Source: Natronomonas salinimetallica | GTDB lineage: Archaea > Halobacteriota > Halobacteria > Halobacteriales > Haloarculaceae | Direction: 5' to 3' | Assembly: GCF_013839515.1 (NCBI RefSeq) | Contig: NZ_JACDNQ010000012.1 | Span: forward strand, 15,310 to 79,309 | DNA length: 64,000 nt | In this document: positions 16,248 through 25,034 of the stretch, one piece after another | Layout of the letters: each line of letters begins with the position of its first letter | How positions within the stretch are numbered: the stretch's first letter is position 1 | The notes under the pieces: model-generated | Told to the model about the DNA's origin: nothing | What the model saw: only the letters and a program-made list of their open reading frames with translations | Databases searched by the model: none | Program-made: the position numbers and the translations under genes

Positions 16248-18695
16248 ATGGGTGTCTGTTCTCTCTGTGATTTAGAAACCCCGACGCCCCCGATAACCGG
16301 CGACGACGTCGACGGGGACTTCTGTTGTCGTGGGTGTCTGGAAGTGGCTCGGGCGCTCGGGGACGTCGACGACGTCGACGGCGTCGACGACGTGAGGTCG
16401 GACGCCGAGACGTCGGAGCGTGAGATCCCCGACGACGCCTCCGAGGCGTACCTCGCGGTCGACGGCATGCACTGTACCACCTGTGAGGCGTTCCTCGGCC
16501 TGCGCGGCGACGACGTCGAGGGCGTCTATGCGCTGGACGCCAACTACGCGATGGAGACCGCGCGGGTGGTCTACGACCCCGAAACGATCCCGACGGAGGA
16601 ACTCCCCGACGTACTGTCGAGCCACGGCTACTCCGTTCGCTTCCGCGAGGAGGACGACCAGGGGGTCGACCGCGACGCCAGAGCACGCCAGCTGAACACC
16701 GTCCAGCGGCTCGTCGTCGGGGGCTTCTTTACGATGCTCGTAATGCCGTGGTACGTCTTCTATCTCTATCCGAGCTACGTCGGCATCGATACGGGCCTCC
16801 TCGCGGTCGATACGACGACGCCGCTCACGTTGTATCTCCCCTTGGTCTTCATGGGGCTTTTCACGTCAGTCGTCCTGTTTTATACGGGGTATCCGGTCCT
16901 CAGGGGGGCGTGGGTGAGTATCCGGGCACGACAGCCGAACATGGACCTGTTGGTCTCCGTCGCCGCCCTCTCCGCCTACGGATACAGCACCGTCGCGCTC
17001 GCGACCGGAAGTACCCACCTGTACTACGACGTGAGCGTCGCGGTGATCATGGTCGTCACGCTCGGCCGGTACTACGAGGGGCGGGTCCGATCACGCGCGA
17101 GCGACGCGCTTTCGACGGTTACGGCCGCACGGACGAAGGAGGCGACCAAGCTCACGGACGACGGCAGGACGGTCGTCCCCGTCGAGGAACTCTCCCCCGG
17201 CGACCGGCTCGTCGTCGCTCCCGGTGAGCGCGTCCCGGTCGACGGAGCCGTCCTCGAGGGGGTCGCCGACGTCGACGAATCGGTGCTGACAGGGGAGTCG
17301 CTCCCGGTCACGAAAGAGCCGGGCGATACGGTCGTTGGTGGTTCGGTCGTCGAGGACGACGCGCTCGTCGTCGCCGTCGACGACACGGAGAGTACGGCCG
17401 ACCGCATCGCGACCGCGCTGTGGGAGATACAGAGTCACGCGCCCGCCGCCCAGCGGCTTGCGGACGCGATCGCGACGGTATTCGTTCCGCTCGTCCTCGT
17501 CATCGGGACGGCCGTCACGCTCTGGCAGCTGTTGACGGGGGCGTCCGTCGCCGCGGCCATGCTGGCCGGGCTCACCGTCCTCGTCGTGTCGTGTCCGTGT
17601 GCCATGGGGCTTGCGACGCCGCTGGCGGTTTCGGGGGGGCTTCGGGACGCGCTCGCCCGAGGGATCGTCGTCACGAACGAGTCGGTCTTCGAGGTCGCCC
17701 CCGAGGCCGACACCCTCGTCTTCGACAAAACGGGCACGTTGACGGCCGGCGAGATGCGTGTTGTCGACGTCGCCGGCCACGAGGAAACGCTCCGGTCCGC
17801 GGCCGCGATCGAGCGGTTCGCGAGCCACCCCGTCTCCGATGCGATCCTCGAGGCCGCCACAGTGGACGGGTCCGACACCGACCCCGAGGCCATCGCGGAC
17901 GGCGGTGCCGTGGGACGTTCGCCGGATACGGCGGCCGACGAGACCAGGGGTCCGGACCTCCCCGACGCGAGCGAGTTCATCCGCCACCCCGGAGAGGGGG
18001 TCTCGGCGACCATCGACGCCGGTCGCGTCGTCGCCGGGACTCCCGAACTGGTCGAGGAACGGGCCGGTCCGATCCCGGACCGTCTCGCCGCACGTATCGA
18101 TGCGATCGAACAACGGGGAGGACTCCCGATCGTCGTCGGGTGGGACGGGCAGGCACAGGGCGTGATCGCCGTGGCCGACGAGGAGCGCGCCGGCTGGGAG
18201 CCCGCGATCGAGACGTTTTCGGACCGCGAGATCGTGATACTGACCGGAGATGCGGGGGAAAGCGTCCAGCGTTTCCGTGAACACCCCGCCGTCGACACCG
18301 TGTTCACCGGCGTTCCACCCGACGGCAAAGTCGAGACGGTCCGGCGGCTGGCGGCGAACGGAACGACGGTCATGGTCGGCGACGGAACCAACGACGCGCC
18401 GGCGCTCGCGGCCGCCGATCTCGGCATCGCGATGGGGGACGGAACCGCCCGCGCCATCGACGCCGCCGACGTCGTCGTCGACGACAGCGACCTCGCCGCA
18501 GTCGAGAACGTGTTCGGCCTCGCCAGCGGGACCCGCCGACGGATCCGTGAGAACATCCTCTGGGCGTTCTTATACAACGCGATCGCGGTCCCGCTCGCGG
18601 TCCTCGGGCTCATTAACCCCTTGTTCGCCGCCGTCGCGATGACTACGAGTAGCATCATCGTCGTCACCAACTCACGCCGGTCCGTCCTCGATTGA
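16248..18695 (+). CDS. copA: Copper-translocating P1B-type ATPase (FixI/CcoI-like N-terminus)
   Basis: 815 residues. The N-terminus has a Cys-rich C-x2-C ... F-C-C-x2-C motif (residues 4-30), then an HMA domain with C76-x2-C79 (GMHCTTC). About eight helices carry [11 protein letters not shown] (the CPC copper site), DKTGT, TGES and GDGTNDAP. The N-terminal Cys motif plus HMA order is typical of FixI/CcoI-type pumps that load copper into heme-copper enzymes rather than only detoxify. That agrees with the ba3-like enzyme, NirK and Sco genes in this window. Its promoter holds the shared palindrome, so co-regulation with respiration genes is likely. Direction of transport is outward by family analogy. 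Confidence 0.92.
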   Translation: MGVCSLCDLETPTPPITGDDVDGDFCCRGCLEVARALGDVDDVDGVDDVRSDAETSEREIPDDASEAYLAVDGMHCTTCEAFLGLRGDDVEGVYALDANYAMETARVVYDPETIPTEELPDVLSSHGYSVRFREEDDQGVDRDARARQLNTVQRLVVGGFFTMLVMPWYVFYLYPSYVGIDTGLLAVDTTTPLTLYLPLVFMGLFTSVVLFYTGYPVLRGAWVSIRARQPNMDLLVSVAALSAYGYSTVALATGSTHLYYDVSVAVIMVVTLGRYYEGRVRSRASDALSTVTAARTKEATKLTDDGRTVVPVEELSPGDRLVVAPGERVPVDGAVLEGVADVDESVLTGESLPVTKEPGDTVVGGSVVEDDALVVAVDDTESTADRIATALWEIQSHAPAAQRLADAIATVFVPLVLVIGTAVTLWQLLTGASVAAAMLAGLTVLVVSCPCAMGLATPLAVSGGLRDALARGIVVTNESVFEVAPEADTLVFDKTGTLTAGEMRVVDVAGHEETLRSAAAIERFASHPVSDAILEAATVDGSDTDPEAIADGGAVGRSPDTAADETRGPDLPDASEFIRHPGEGVSATIDAGRVVAGTPELVEERAGPIPDRLAARIDAIEQRGGLPIVVGWDGQAQGVIAVADEERAGWEPAIETFSDREIVILTGDAGESVQRFREHPAVDTVFTGVPPDGKVETVRRLAANGTTVMVGDGTNDAPALAAADLGIAMGDGTARAIDAADVVVDDSDLAAVENVFGLASGTRRRIRENILWAFLYNAIAVPLAVLGLINPLFAAVAMTTSSIIVVTNSRRSVLD

Positions 18696-19022
18696 GGCCC
18701 TCGCTGTTCGCCGTCGTCGTCCGATCCCCCGACGATTCCCCGGATCCGGATCACGAGAACTCCCGTCCCTGGCTCGGTGCCTTCCGGCCCGGTGACGGCC
18801 GTCGAGAGCCGACACACGGAGCACCCTCCGAGCCGCTTCGCGCTTCGGTCGCACCGTGTGCCACATATCGGGCACCGTCAACGCCGACTGTGTATTCGGA
18901 ATCTCCCAGCGCAGTCGTGGTGCCCTCGAACGCCGATCTGTCTCTCGTAGAACCCACGTGGGGAACGGGGGCGGCGTTCGGATACGAATGAGGAGTGTGG
19001 CGGTACGTTTTCTGAGTGATTC
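18696..19022. other. Intergenic region without recognised gene
   Basis: 327 bp between the copper ATPase and the IS6-type relic. No frame looks coding and no strong hairpin or promoter was found; part may be debris of the insertion event. Confidence 0.5.
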
Positions 19023-19398
19023 ATGCCCGAAAACGACCGCCTCAACGGCTGTCTGGACGAGATCGAGTTAGGGTTTGTGGAACGAGGAGCGACACTACGA
19101 TTGCTGACGAAGCCCGATATTCACCTTCATCCTGAATTATCACTTTCAAATACAGTCTTGATTCTCGAAATATTTGGTGTCAAACGGAAACGCTTTCGCT
19201 CACGCATTCTCTGCTGAACTCCGCGAGAAAGACGACGCTGACGACGCAGTGCTTCTCATTGATGGAACCGCACCGCCCAAAGAGGCCTGTCAACGCCACG
19301 ACCTCGATTGCAGATACGAACGACACGGAAATCTGAACAGTATCGAACGTATCTTTCGTGAAGCAAAACGCAGAACTACCAGTTTCTCAAACTGTTTC
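19023..19398 (+). pseudogene. Truncated IS6-family (ISH14/ISH15-like) transposase
   Basis: The first part (from 19023) reads MPENDRLNGCLDEIELGFVE and continues to SLSNTVLILEIFGV, the N-terminus of haloarchaeal IS6-type transposases. The second part, in a different frame from about 19190, reads FAHAFSAELREKDDADDAVL and then RIFREAKRRTTSFSNCF, the C-terminal part holding the last catalytic Glu region. The middle, including the DDE aspartates, is missing and the junction shifts frame, so it cannot be active. Several substitutions against the intact family (from memory) also suggest age. No clear terminal inverted repeats were identified. Confidence 0.75.
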
Positions 19399-19402
19399 AC
19401 CC

Positions 19403-19490
19403 GTCCACGTTGAGACGGATCCCATCCACGTCGAGAATCACTCGTCCACGTCGAGAATCACTCGTCCACGTCGAGACAGATCCTATCCGT
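19403..19490. repeat. 20-bp tandem repeat (TCCACGTCGAGAATCACTCG)
   Basis: Two exact and two diverged units, lying between the IS6 relic and the 3' end of the 19554 gene. Confidence 0.85.
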
Positions 19491-19553
19491 ACCGGACCTC
19501 GAGCCGCGCTCACTCACTCCAAAATACAAAAACGCATCAGACGGGGCGTCCTC

Positions 19554-20252
19554 TCACCCGGAGGGTTCCGGAACCGTCCGGATGAACCGCCTGAGTATTT
19601 TGTCGTTTTCGTCCCGGAACTGGACTTGGAACTCCGGACCGGTCCGCGTTTCGGCGACGTCGTCCCTGTCGAACTCGACTTCGAAGGGCGGTTCGTCGGC
19701 GGTCGCGATCACCTCCCCGCCGGACACGACGACGACGTGATCGATACCCTGGGCGTCCTCGACGTGACACGAAATCGCGTCGTTGAACTCACAGACGACG
19801 TCCCCGCCGACGTTGGGCTCCCCCCCGTCGCCCCCGTCGCTCGGGGAGAAACCGAGCATTATCGTCCCCGGCGCGAACGTTCCGACGAGTACGACCAACA
19901 GGAGAAACACCGTGATGTTGAGCCGTCCGGAATTGATCGCCGTCTTCCGGACCAGTGGGTGCTTGGCCGTCCGCCGCAACCGGATCGTCAGCGGGACGAT
20001 AACGAGGTGTGTCAGCGGCCCCCAGAGGATCAATACGAACCCGTAGGCCATCGAGTAGTGCAGGAACGTCCACCCCGGCTTGACCGACAGCAGAACCGAA
20101 CTACCCGTCCAGAGGAAGAACGCCATAAAGAAGAGCGCGCCGCTTTTCATCCACCGCCAGGCGGGCGTGTTCGTATAGTAGATGCTCAACAGATCGCGCC
20201 AGGCCTGTTTGATATACCCTGCTATCGTCTTCGATTGTTTCGTATCTGTCAT
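19554..20252 (-). CDS. Membrane protein of the ba3-like oxidase cluster
   Basis: 232 residues. Three to four hydrophobic segments (about residues 37-58, 62-85 and 112-135) precede a roughly 100-residue acidic extracytoplasmic domain with two Cys (VVCEFNDAISC), probably folded as a beta-sandwich; the segment DAQGIDHVVVVSGGEVIATADEPPFEVEF fits such a fold. It lies 229 bp downstream of the catalytic subunit on the same strand. In Natronomonas-type ba3 clusters extra membrane subunits (cbaD, cbaE) accompany cbaA/cbaB; this could be such an accessory, but no family was recognised with confidence. A role in electron entry or assembly is speculative. Confidence 0.65.
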   Translation of the reverse strand: MTDTKQSKTIAGYIKQAWRDLLSIYYTNTPAWRWMKSGALFFMAFFLWTGSSVLLSVKPGWTFLHYSMAYGFVLILWGPLTHLVIVPLTIRLRRTAKHPLVRKTAINSGRLNITVFLLLVVLVGTFAPGTIMLGFSPSDGGDGGEPNVGGDVVCEFNDAISCHVEDAQGIDHVVVVSGGEVIATADEPPFEVEFDRDDVAETRTGPEFQVQFRDENDKILRRFIRTVPEPSG

Positions 20253-20481
20253 CGTGTGACTCTCTCAGTACCGCTCGATCGTGTTTGTTTCATTGGACGT
20301 GGAATCAAGACTCGTTGTATGGTTTCTCGAAGTGCGTTAGCGTGCGATGTCAAAACGTATCGCCGGTGGTTGTCGGAACGTGTCTGTGTGGACTACCGAG
20401 ACGGACGTCGTAGCTTCGAACGCGTCGGCCGCGGAACGTCCGAACACGTCGAAGACAGCCAGCCGACCGGGGCCGATCAGA

Positions 20482-22218
20482 TCAGGCCCCGATAGACCAA
20501 AGCTGTGTGAGCAAGAACCAATTCAGCGCATAGAGGGACACGAACGTCGCCATGAAGATGAGACTGATCGCGAAGGTCCCCCGGAGATCGACGGCGTGCA
20601 CGGAGGCACCACCGTCGGTCTGGAGCCCTCCGTCGGGGAGCATCCCGCCGCGATCATCTCCTTCGAGGCGGTCACCGAACAGTAGTGACCCGACCGAAAC
20701 GAGAACGAACAGGGTGCCCGCGAGGATCGCCAACACGGCGAAAACGCCGAAGACGTTCATCAACGGCGCTGCGGCCGAGAGGCTGAAATCGGTTCCCGGA
20801 ATGTTCCGGACGACACCCGAACTCCGGCGCGGGACGCCGTAGAGGATGCCGATGTACATCATCATCAACGCGACGATACCCATCGCCCCGGCGTAGAAGT
20901 AGGGGACGATCGTCGCAAGCTTGCTCGAGATGAAGTCCCGTCGGAACATCGTCTTGATGATGAAAAAGACGAGCCCGATGAACGAGAGCGTCGTTCCGAT
21001 CGCGACGGTCCCGTGGAAGTGGCCGACAGTCGCGAAGGTGTTGTGCCAGGTCATGTTGAGCTGCATCTGACCCATCAACACGCCCGTGATGCCGCCGACG
21101 AAGCCGAACAGGATAATGCTGAATATCGTCGCCGAGAAGACCGGATTCTTCCAGGGAGCGGACGTGAGCCAGCCGAACAGCCCGCCGCCGAGTCCGCGCT
21201 GGCGGCGACCGGCCTCGAGTCCCCCTGGGATGGCGAAGGCGTGGATCATGCTCGCGAAGGCCGCCCCGTAGAACGCATAGGAGGTGTTGAAGATCCGCCA
21301 GCCGGCCGAGAGCCCCGGATCGACCATCAGGTGGTGGGCCGCGCCGAGGTTGATGAAGAAGAGATACAGGATGAACGCCGACCGCGAGACCTTCTCGGAG
21401 ATGACGACCGCGCCGCCGACAACGTGCGTGAGGAAATACCACACCGTGATCATTGCGACCAGGTTGATCTGTTGGGTACCGTGGCCGACGATCCAGTATA
21501 GCTGTCGGTAGATGCCCGCGTTCACCGACTCGATGATGCCGAGCCGCCAAACGAGCGCGTACGCGAACGCCGCGATCCCGCCGAGGATCGCCTCGACGGC
21601 GATGATCCCCGTAATGAACGCACCGAAGACGACGAGCGGGAGCGTCTTCTTCGCCGCGCCGCGTTTTTCCTGCCAGATCGCAACGAAGAACGGCAGCGCC
21701 GCGACCGTCGCTCCCAGAAGGAATACGATCGCGCTCGCGTAGAACTCGGCGGACACCTCGAGCGGGACGTATGCCGTCAAAAGCGGCGCTTCTCCGCCAC
21801 CGGCCGACGTCGCGGTCCAGGCCGTGTAGTTGACGCCGAGCGCGCCGACGACCATGGTGACCCAACCGGCCTTTACCACCTTCGTCAGCGGGAGCCGTCG
21901 ACCGAGTACGATCGGCCCACCCACGTAGAGGATGGCGATCTCCATGAACACCATCCAGAAGATGAGGATGTTCCAGGCGTGCATGCTGAGGTGGGTATAG
22001 TAGCCGTCCTCCGGGATGAGCCCGATCAGCTCCCAGCGCGTCATCGCTACGGTAAAAGCGAAGCTCCCACCGATGATGAGCGCAATGACCGCCGTCAAGC
22101 CGAACAGTTTGACGTGGTTCTCCGCCGATCGGTGGATCGAGAGTCCCGTGACGGAACACTCCCGAAAGCCGTCCTCGTCGTAGTCGTTGCCGAACAGCTG
22201 TTTGAGTGCGTTCAACAT
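20482..22218 (-). CDS. ba3-like heme-copper enzyme subunit I with Gln in place of the active-site Tyr (candidate NO reductase)
   Basis: 578 residues, about 13 helices. Ligands visible: low-spin heme His80 (HLSMHAWN), CuB His246 and His295-His296 (GAAHH), heme His400 and His402 (GHFHG). After His246 the sequence is G-T-Q-Q, so the residue four positions on (250) is Gln. In B-type oxygen reductases that place holds the cross-linked Tyr, and in classical NO reductases Glu. Loss of the Tyr marks the NO-reducing families described within this superfamily (eNOR and relatives, from memory). With NirK, Sco and copper genes nearby, NO reduction is proposed. A ba3 oxidase that uses another Tyr remains the alternative. 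The stop of subunit II lies 2 bp upstream. Confidence 0.85.
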   Translation of the reverse strand: MLNALKQLFGNDYDEDGFRECSVTGLSIHRSAENHVKLFGLTAVIALIIGGSFAFTVAMTRWELIGLIPEDGYYTHLSMHAWNILIFWMVFMEIAILYVGGPIVLGRRLPLTKVVKAGWVTMVVGALGVNYTAWTATSAGGGEAPLLTAYVPLEVSAEFYASAIVFLLGATVAALPFFVAIWQEKRGAAKKTLPLVVFGAFITGIIAVEAILGGIAAFAYALVWRLGIIESVNAGIYRQLYWIVGHGTQQINLVAMITVWYFLTHVVGGAVVISEKVSRSAFILYLFFINLGAAHHLMVDPGLSAGWRIFNTSYAFYGAAFASMIHAFAIPGGLEAGRRQRGLGGGLFGWLTSAPWKNPVFSATIFSIILFGFVGGITGVLMGQMQLNMTWHNTFATVGHFHGTVAIGTTLSFIGLVFFIIKTMFRRDFISSKLATIVPYFYAGAMGIVALMMMYIGILYGVPRRSSGVVRNIPGTDFSLSAAAPLMNVFGVFAVLAILAGTLFVLVSVGSLLFGDRLEGDDRGGMLPDGGLQTDGGASVHAVDLRGTFAISLIFMATFVSLYALNWFLLTQLWSIGA

Positions 22219-22219
22219 A

Positions 22220-22765
22220 TTATGGCTCCTCGACGATGAACTCGCCGTGCATACTGTTGTGTCCTCGTCCACAGAACTCGTTGCAGATGACGTGGTACGT
22301 CCCCGGCTCGTCGAACGTCATGGGAACGACCCACTCGGTGTCCGGAAACACTTGCAGATTGATCTGTTTGCTCAGGTTCTCTTCGGGTCGGACCGAAAAT
22401 CCGTGCTGGACGTCGTAGGACCCGAGGTGGATATCGTACTCGTGGCCCGCTTCGAGGACGACCGGAAGGCCGTCCCAGTCGAAACGCCGCCCGGCGATGT
22501 ACACCGAATCCCCCGGCGGGATCAGGTGGCCTTCTTCGGTCTCGTCGGCGGCTTCTTTGTACTCGCTAACCATCGCTTGATACTCGTCGGGATCGACGTC
22601 GAAGGTCTGGCCGATGGGGTTTTGATCGCCAAAGCGCGTGAACCCGCTCATCCAGCCGAAGATAGCCAGAGACCACACCCCGGCGATCCCAAGCCAGATG
22701 CTTTCGCGTCGGTTGACCGGTTCGTCCCACCAGTTGCCCTCGGGTTCGTCAAATGGTCCTGCCAT
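22220..22765 (-). CDS. Heme-copper enzyme subunit II with CuA site
   Basis: 181 residues. One N-terminal helix (about 22-40) anchors a cupredoxin domain outside the membrane. The CuA ligands are complete: His121, then C161-x3-C165-x3-H169-x2-M172 (CNEFCGRGHNSM). It accepts electrons from a soluble donor, probably one of the cupredoxins encoded at 27.0-28.4 kb, and passes them to subunit I. This rules out a quinol-fed enzyme of the qNOR type. It sits between the 48-residue protein (3 bp upstream) and subunit I (1 bp downstream), a tight operon. Confidence 0.93.
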   Translation of the reverse strand: MAGPFDEPEGNWWDEPVNRRESIWLGIAGVWSLAIFGWMSGFTRFGDQNPIGQTFDVDPDEYQAMVSEYKEAADETEEGHLIPPGDSVYIAGRRFDWDGLPVVLEAGHEYDIHLGSYDVQHGFSVRPEENLSKQINLQVFPDTEWVVPMTFDEPGTYHVICNEFCGRGHNSMHGEFIVEEP

Positions 22766-22768
22766 CGT

Positions 22769-22915
22769 TCACCTCGCAGGGACCGATAGGATGTCCATCA
22801 GCCCCCATCCAACATAAATGACGGCGAAGAAGACGATGGCGGCGGCTGCTAGGAGCCAAATTCGGTTGTACAATCGCTGCATTACGGGTATTTCTTCCGA
22901 TGGAGACGTGCTCAT
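22769..22915 (-). CDS. 48-residue single-helix subunit of the ba3-like enzyme
   Basis: Short gene reading MSTSPSEEIPVMQRLYNRIW and then a hydrophobic helix (LLAAAAIVFFAVIYVGWGLMDI) before a short tail ending SVPAR. One helix with a soluble N-terminus is the layout of the small subunits (CbaD or subunit IIa type) that pack against ba3 oxidases. Its stop is 3 bp before the subunit II start, so it leads the operon. An A/T-rich AAAATAAG lies about 28 bp upstream and a palindrome (22966-22977) just beyond. Confidence 0.8.
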   Translation of the reverse strand: MSTSPSEEIPVMQRLYNRIWLLAAAAIVFFAVIYVGWGLMDILSVPAR

Positions 22916-23218
22916 TGATCTAGTACAATTGGCTTATTTTGCCGACCCAGTGGTAATGGTTGTGCCGCACATGTTCGATCGCCGTGATAAGAGAGAGGTG
23001 GCTGTATTATAGCCCCGGTCACGATTCGTTCGAGATTCGGTCGGCAGGAACGGAGTCGATACGCCCGCAAACGCCCAGTCTGTCCACGATAGCGTTGAGT
23101 GGACCGTGACCGGGTGTCTATATCGGTCCGGACGGAAGTCACATCGCCCTCGAGACGTCGTATTTCTCGAAACGTCCCCGTCGGTTCGATACTCGCCCTG
23201 AACCCACCGCCGGCAGTA
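22916..23218. other. Upstream region of the ba3-like operon and 3' flank of heme O synthase
   Basis: 303 bp. The first 65 bp hold the promoter and palindrome for the ba3-like operon; the rest contains no convincing gene. Confidence 0.5.
22966..22977 (-). promoter_or_regulatory. Operator-like palindrome CGCACATGTTCG
   Basis: 51-62 bp upstream of the ATG at 22915, one mismatch to CGAACATGTTCG. Spacing is about 12 bp longer than for the main group. Confidence 0.45.
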
Positions 23219-24634
23219 TCAGGCGACGGCGGTCTCGAAGATGATCGCGAGCAGGACCGCACCGAGGTAGGCGTTGGACGCGTAGAAACTCCGATATGCG
23301 GCCCGTTCCGTATCCCGGTAGTACTGCTCTGCGACCGCCCAGAGGAATCCGAGGCCGGCGAAGGCGGAGACGAACGCGTACACCGGCGTGAACTCGGCGA
23401 CCATGCCGAGCCCGCCCGCGACCAGGAGCGTCGCGCCGAGCCAATAGAGGATCCGGCGGCGGGCGAGCGCGACCCCCCGTTCGACCGGGAGCATCGGATA
23501 GCCGGCTTCGTCGTAGCCGTCCCGGCAGGCGATGGCGAGGTTATAGAAGTGGGCAGGTGTCCAACAGAAGACGACCGCCGCGAGCAGGAGGGCGGGAAGC
23601 CCGACGGTCCCGGTTATCGCGGTCCAGCCGATCACGGCCGGAAGCGCGCCCGAACCGCCGCCGATAACCGTATTCCAGGTCGTCGACGGCTTGAGCACGA
23701 CGGTGTAGATGACGGCGTAATAAAACGCCGCGAACGCGGTCAGCGCAGCCGTGAGCTGGTTCGTGAACGTCAACAACACTGCCATCGAGGCGACGAACAG
23801 GGCGGCACCGAAGACCGTCGCCCGGAGCGGATCGACAGTCTCGGAGACGAGAGGGCGGTTCGACGTCCGATCCATCCGCTGATCGCGCTCGCGCTCGTAG
23901 ACGTGATTGAACGTTCCCGCCGCCCCGATTGCTAGCGTTCCGCCGGCGAGCGTCGCGACGACGGTCACGCCGTCGAGGACGGCACCGGTGACGCTCGTGA
24001 GCGCCATGCCGGCCAACGCGAGCAGACACAACAGCCACATCAGGCGAGGCTTCGTCAACGTGAGGTAGGCACTCGCTCGCTCCTTGATCGAGACGGTCCC
24101 CGGGGAACGGGCCGACCGGTCGTCCGAGGAACGCGTTTCGTCCGCCGACCGATCGTCGCTGGGGGCCGTGGCAGCCGACCCGGTTTCCCCGGTCGTTCGG
24201 TCCGTCCCCGACGCCGGCACGGCCCCCTCCACCGCCGCCGACCCGACCCCGGACGGCCGGGCCACGCCGACGTCAACCTCCCCGTCGAGGTGCCACACGA
24301 GCGTGAGAAGCAGCGATCCGAAGACGAGCATACCGCCGAGGAGATGCGCTTGCTCCCCCAACACGGCGAGGTCGCGCAGGGTTGCGGCTCCGAGCAGTGC
24401 CTGTCCCGGAAACACGACGAACGCGAGCGACGATCCCAGGCGTACGCGGCGGTCGTGGTCGTCGACCCACGAACGAACGGCGACGACGAGCACGAGGGCC
24501 CAGACGAGGCCCGCCGCACCGTAATGGCCGAGCGCGACCGTCGATAAATCGGTCGCTGCCGTCATCGCCCCGAGCACGACGAGTAAATATGCCGATAGCG
24601 TCGCTACGATCAACGTCGCGGTGAACCTTCGCAT
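23219..24634 (-). CDS. ctaB: Heme O synthase fused to an N-terminal CtaA-like membrane domain
   Basis: 471 residues. From about 184 on it is a UbiA-type prenyltransferase with the Asp-rich motif N-x3-E-x2-R-D (NHVYERERDQRMDRTSNRP) and TPAHFYNLAI, as in protoheme IX farnesyltransferase, which makes heme O for a-type hemes. The first 125 residues form four helices resembling half of CtaA (heme A synthase), joined by a roughly 55-residue Ser/Asp/Thr-rich linker; such a fusion is known in haloarchaea. It supplies heme to the ba3-like enzyme upstream. The promoter carries three operator-like sites in a repeat array. Confidence 0.9.
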   Translation of the reverse strand: MRRFTATLIVATLSAYLLVVLGAMTAATDLSTVALGHYGAAGLVWALVLVVAVRSWVDDHDRRVRLGSSLAFVVFPGQALLGAATLRDLAVLGEQAHLLGGMLVFGSLLLTLVWHLDGEVDVGVARPSGVGSAAVEGAVPASGTDRTTGETGSAATAPSDDRSADETRSSDDRSARSPGTVSIKERASAYLTLTKPRLMWLLCLLALAGMALTSVTGAVLDGVTVVATLAGGTLAIGAAGTFNHVYERERDQRMDRTSNRPLVSETVDPLRATVFGAALFVASMAVLLTFTNQLTAALTAFAAFYYAVIYTVVLKPSTTWNTVIGGGSGALPAVIGWTAITGTVGLPALLLAAVVFCWTPAHFYNLAIACRDGYDEAGYPMLPVERGVALARRRILYWLGATLLVAGGLGMVAEFTPVYAFVSAFAGLGFLWAVAEQYYRDTERAAYRSFYASNAYLGAVLLAIIFETAVA

Positions 24635-24673
24635 TATACGTTAGATCCAACGCCACTCACCGATATCTTGCCC

Positions 24674-24759
24674 CGAACGTGTTCGGATTCGGTGGCGGGG
24701 GTCCGTCTTGCCCCGAATACGTGTTCGGATTCGGTAGTCTGACCCCGAATACGTGTTCG
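24674..24759 (-). promoter_or_regulatory. Three tandem operator-like sites before heme O synthase
   Basis: CGAACGTGTTCG at 24674-24685 (40-51 bp upstream of the ATG), then CGAATACGTGTTCG at 24714-24727 and 24746-24759. The outer two lie in a duplicated unit (CGTGTTCGGATTCGGTAGTC), so repeat growth has multiplied the site. Confidence 0.65.
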
Positions 24760-24870
24760 GATTCGGTAGTCTGAGTCAGATTTCGTACGCGTGCGGCCGT
24801 ACGTCGCGCGGACACGAGACAAAAAAACTGTACGCTACACGGGCACGGGACAAAATACTCCGGTGTACGC

Positions 24871-24954
24871 TATAGTAGAGATCGGAAGACAATACACACT
24901 TGACCGCACTGCCGCCGTACGGTCGATGTGTAACTAGTTGCGATGTCTACTATA
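24871..24954 (+). mobile_element. 84-bp MITE-like repeat, copy A
   Basis: Ends TATAGTAGAGATCGGAAG and (reverse strand) TATAGTAGACATCGCAAC, so terminal inverted repeats of about 14 bp. Central inverted repeat GACCG...CGGTC. Starting and ending with TATA suggests a TA target duplication. Compared with copies B-D the central loop is inverted relative to the ends. Confidence 0.8.
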
Positions 24955-24959
24955 AGGAT

Positions 24960-25034
24960 GAGACAAAACCTACCCCCGGACGGGACAAAAACCTACCCCG
25001 GACGGGACAAAACCTACCCCGGACGGGTTCCATC
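24960..25034. repeat. Tandem repeat (CCCCGGACGGGACAAAACCT type), 3' flank of HTH_10 gene
   Basis: Three imperfect copies of a 21-22 bp unit directly after the stop of the 25035 gene. Confidence 0.85.
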
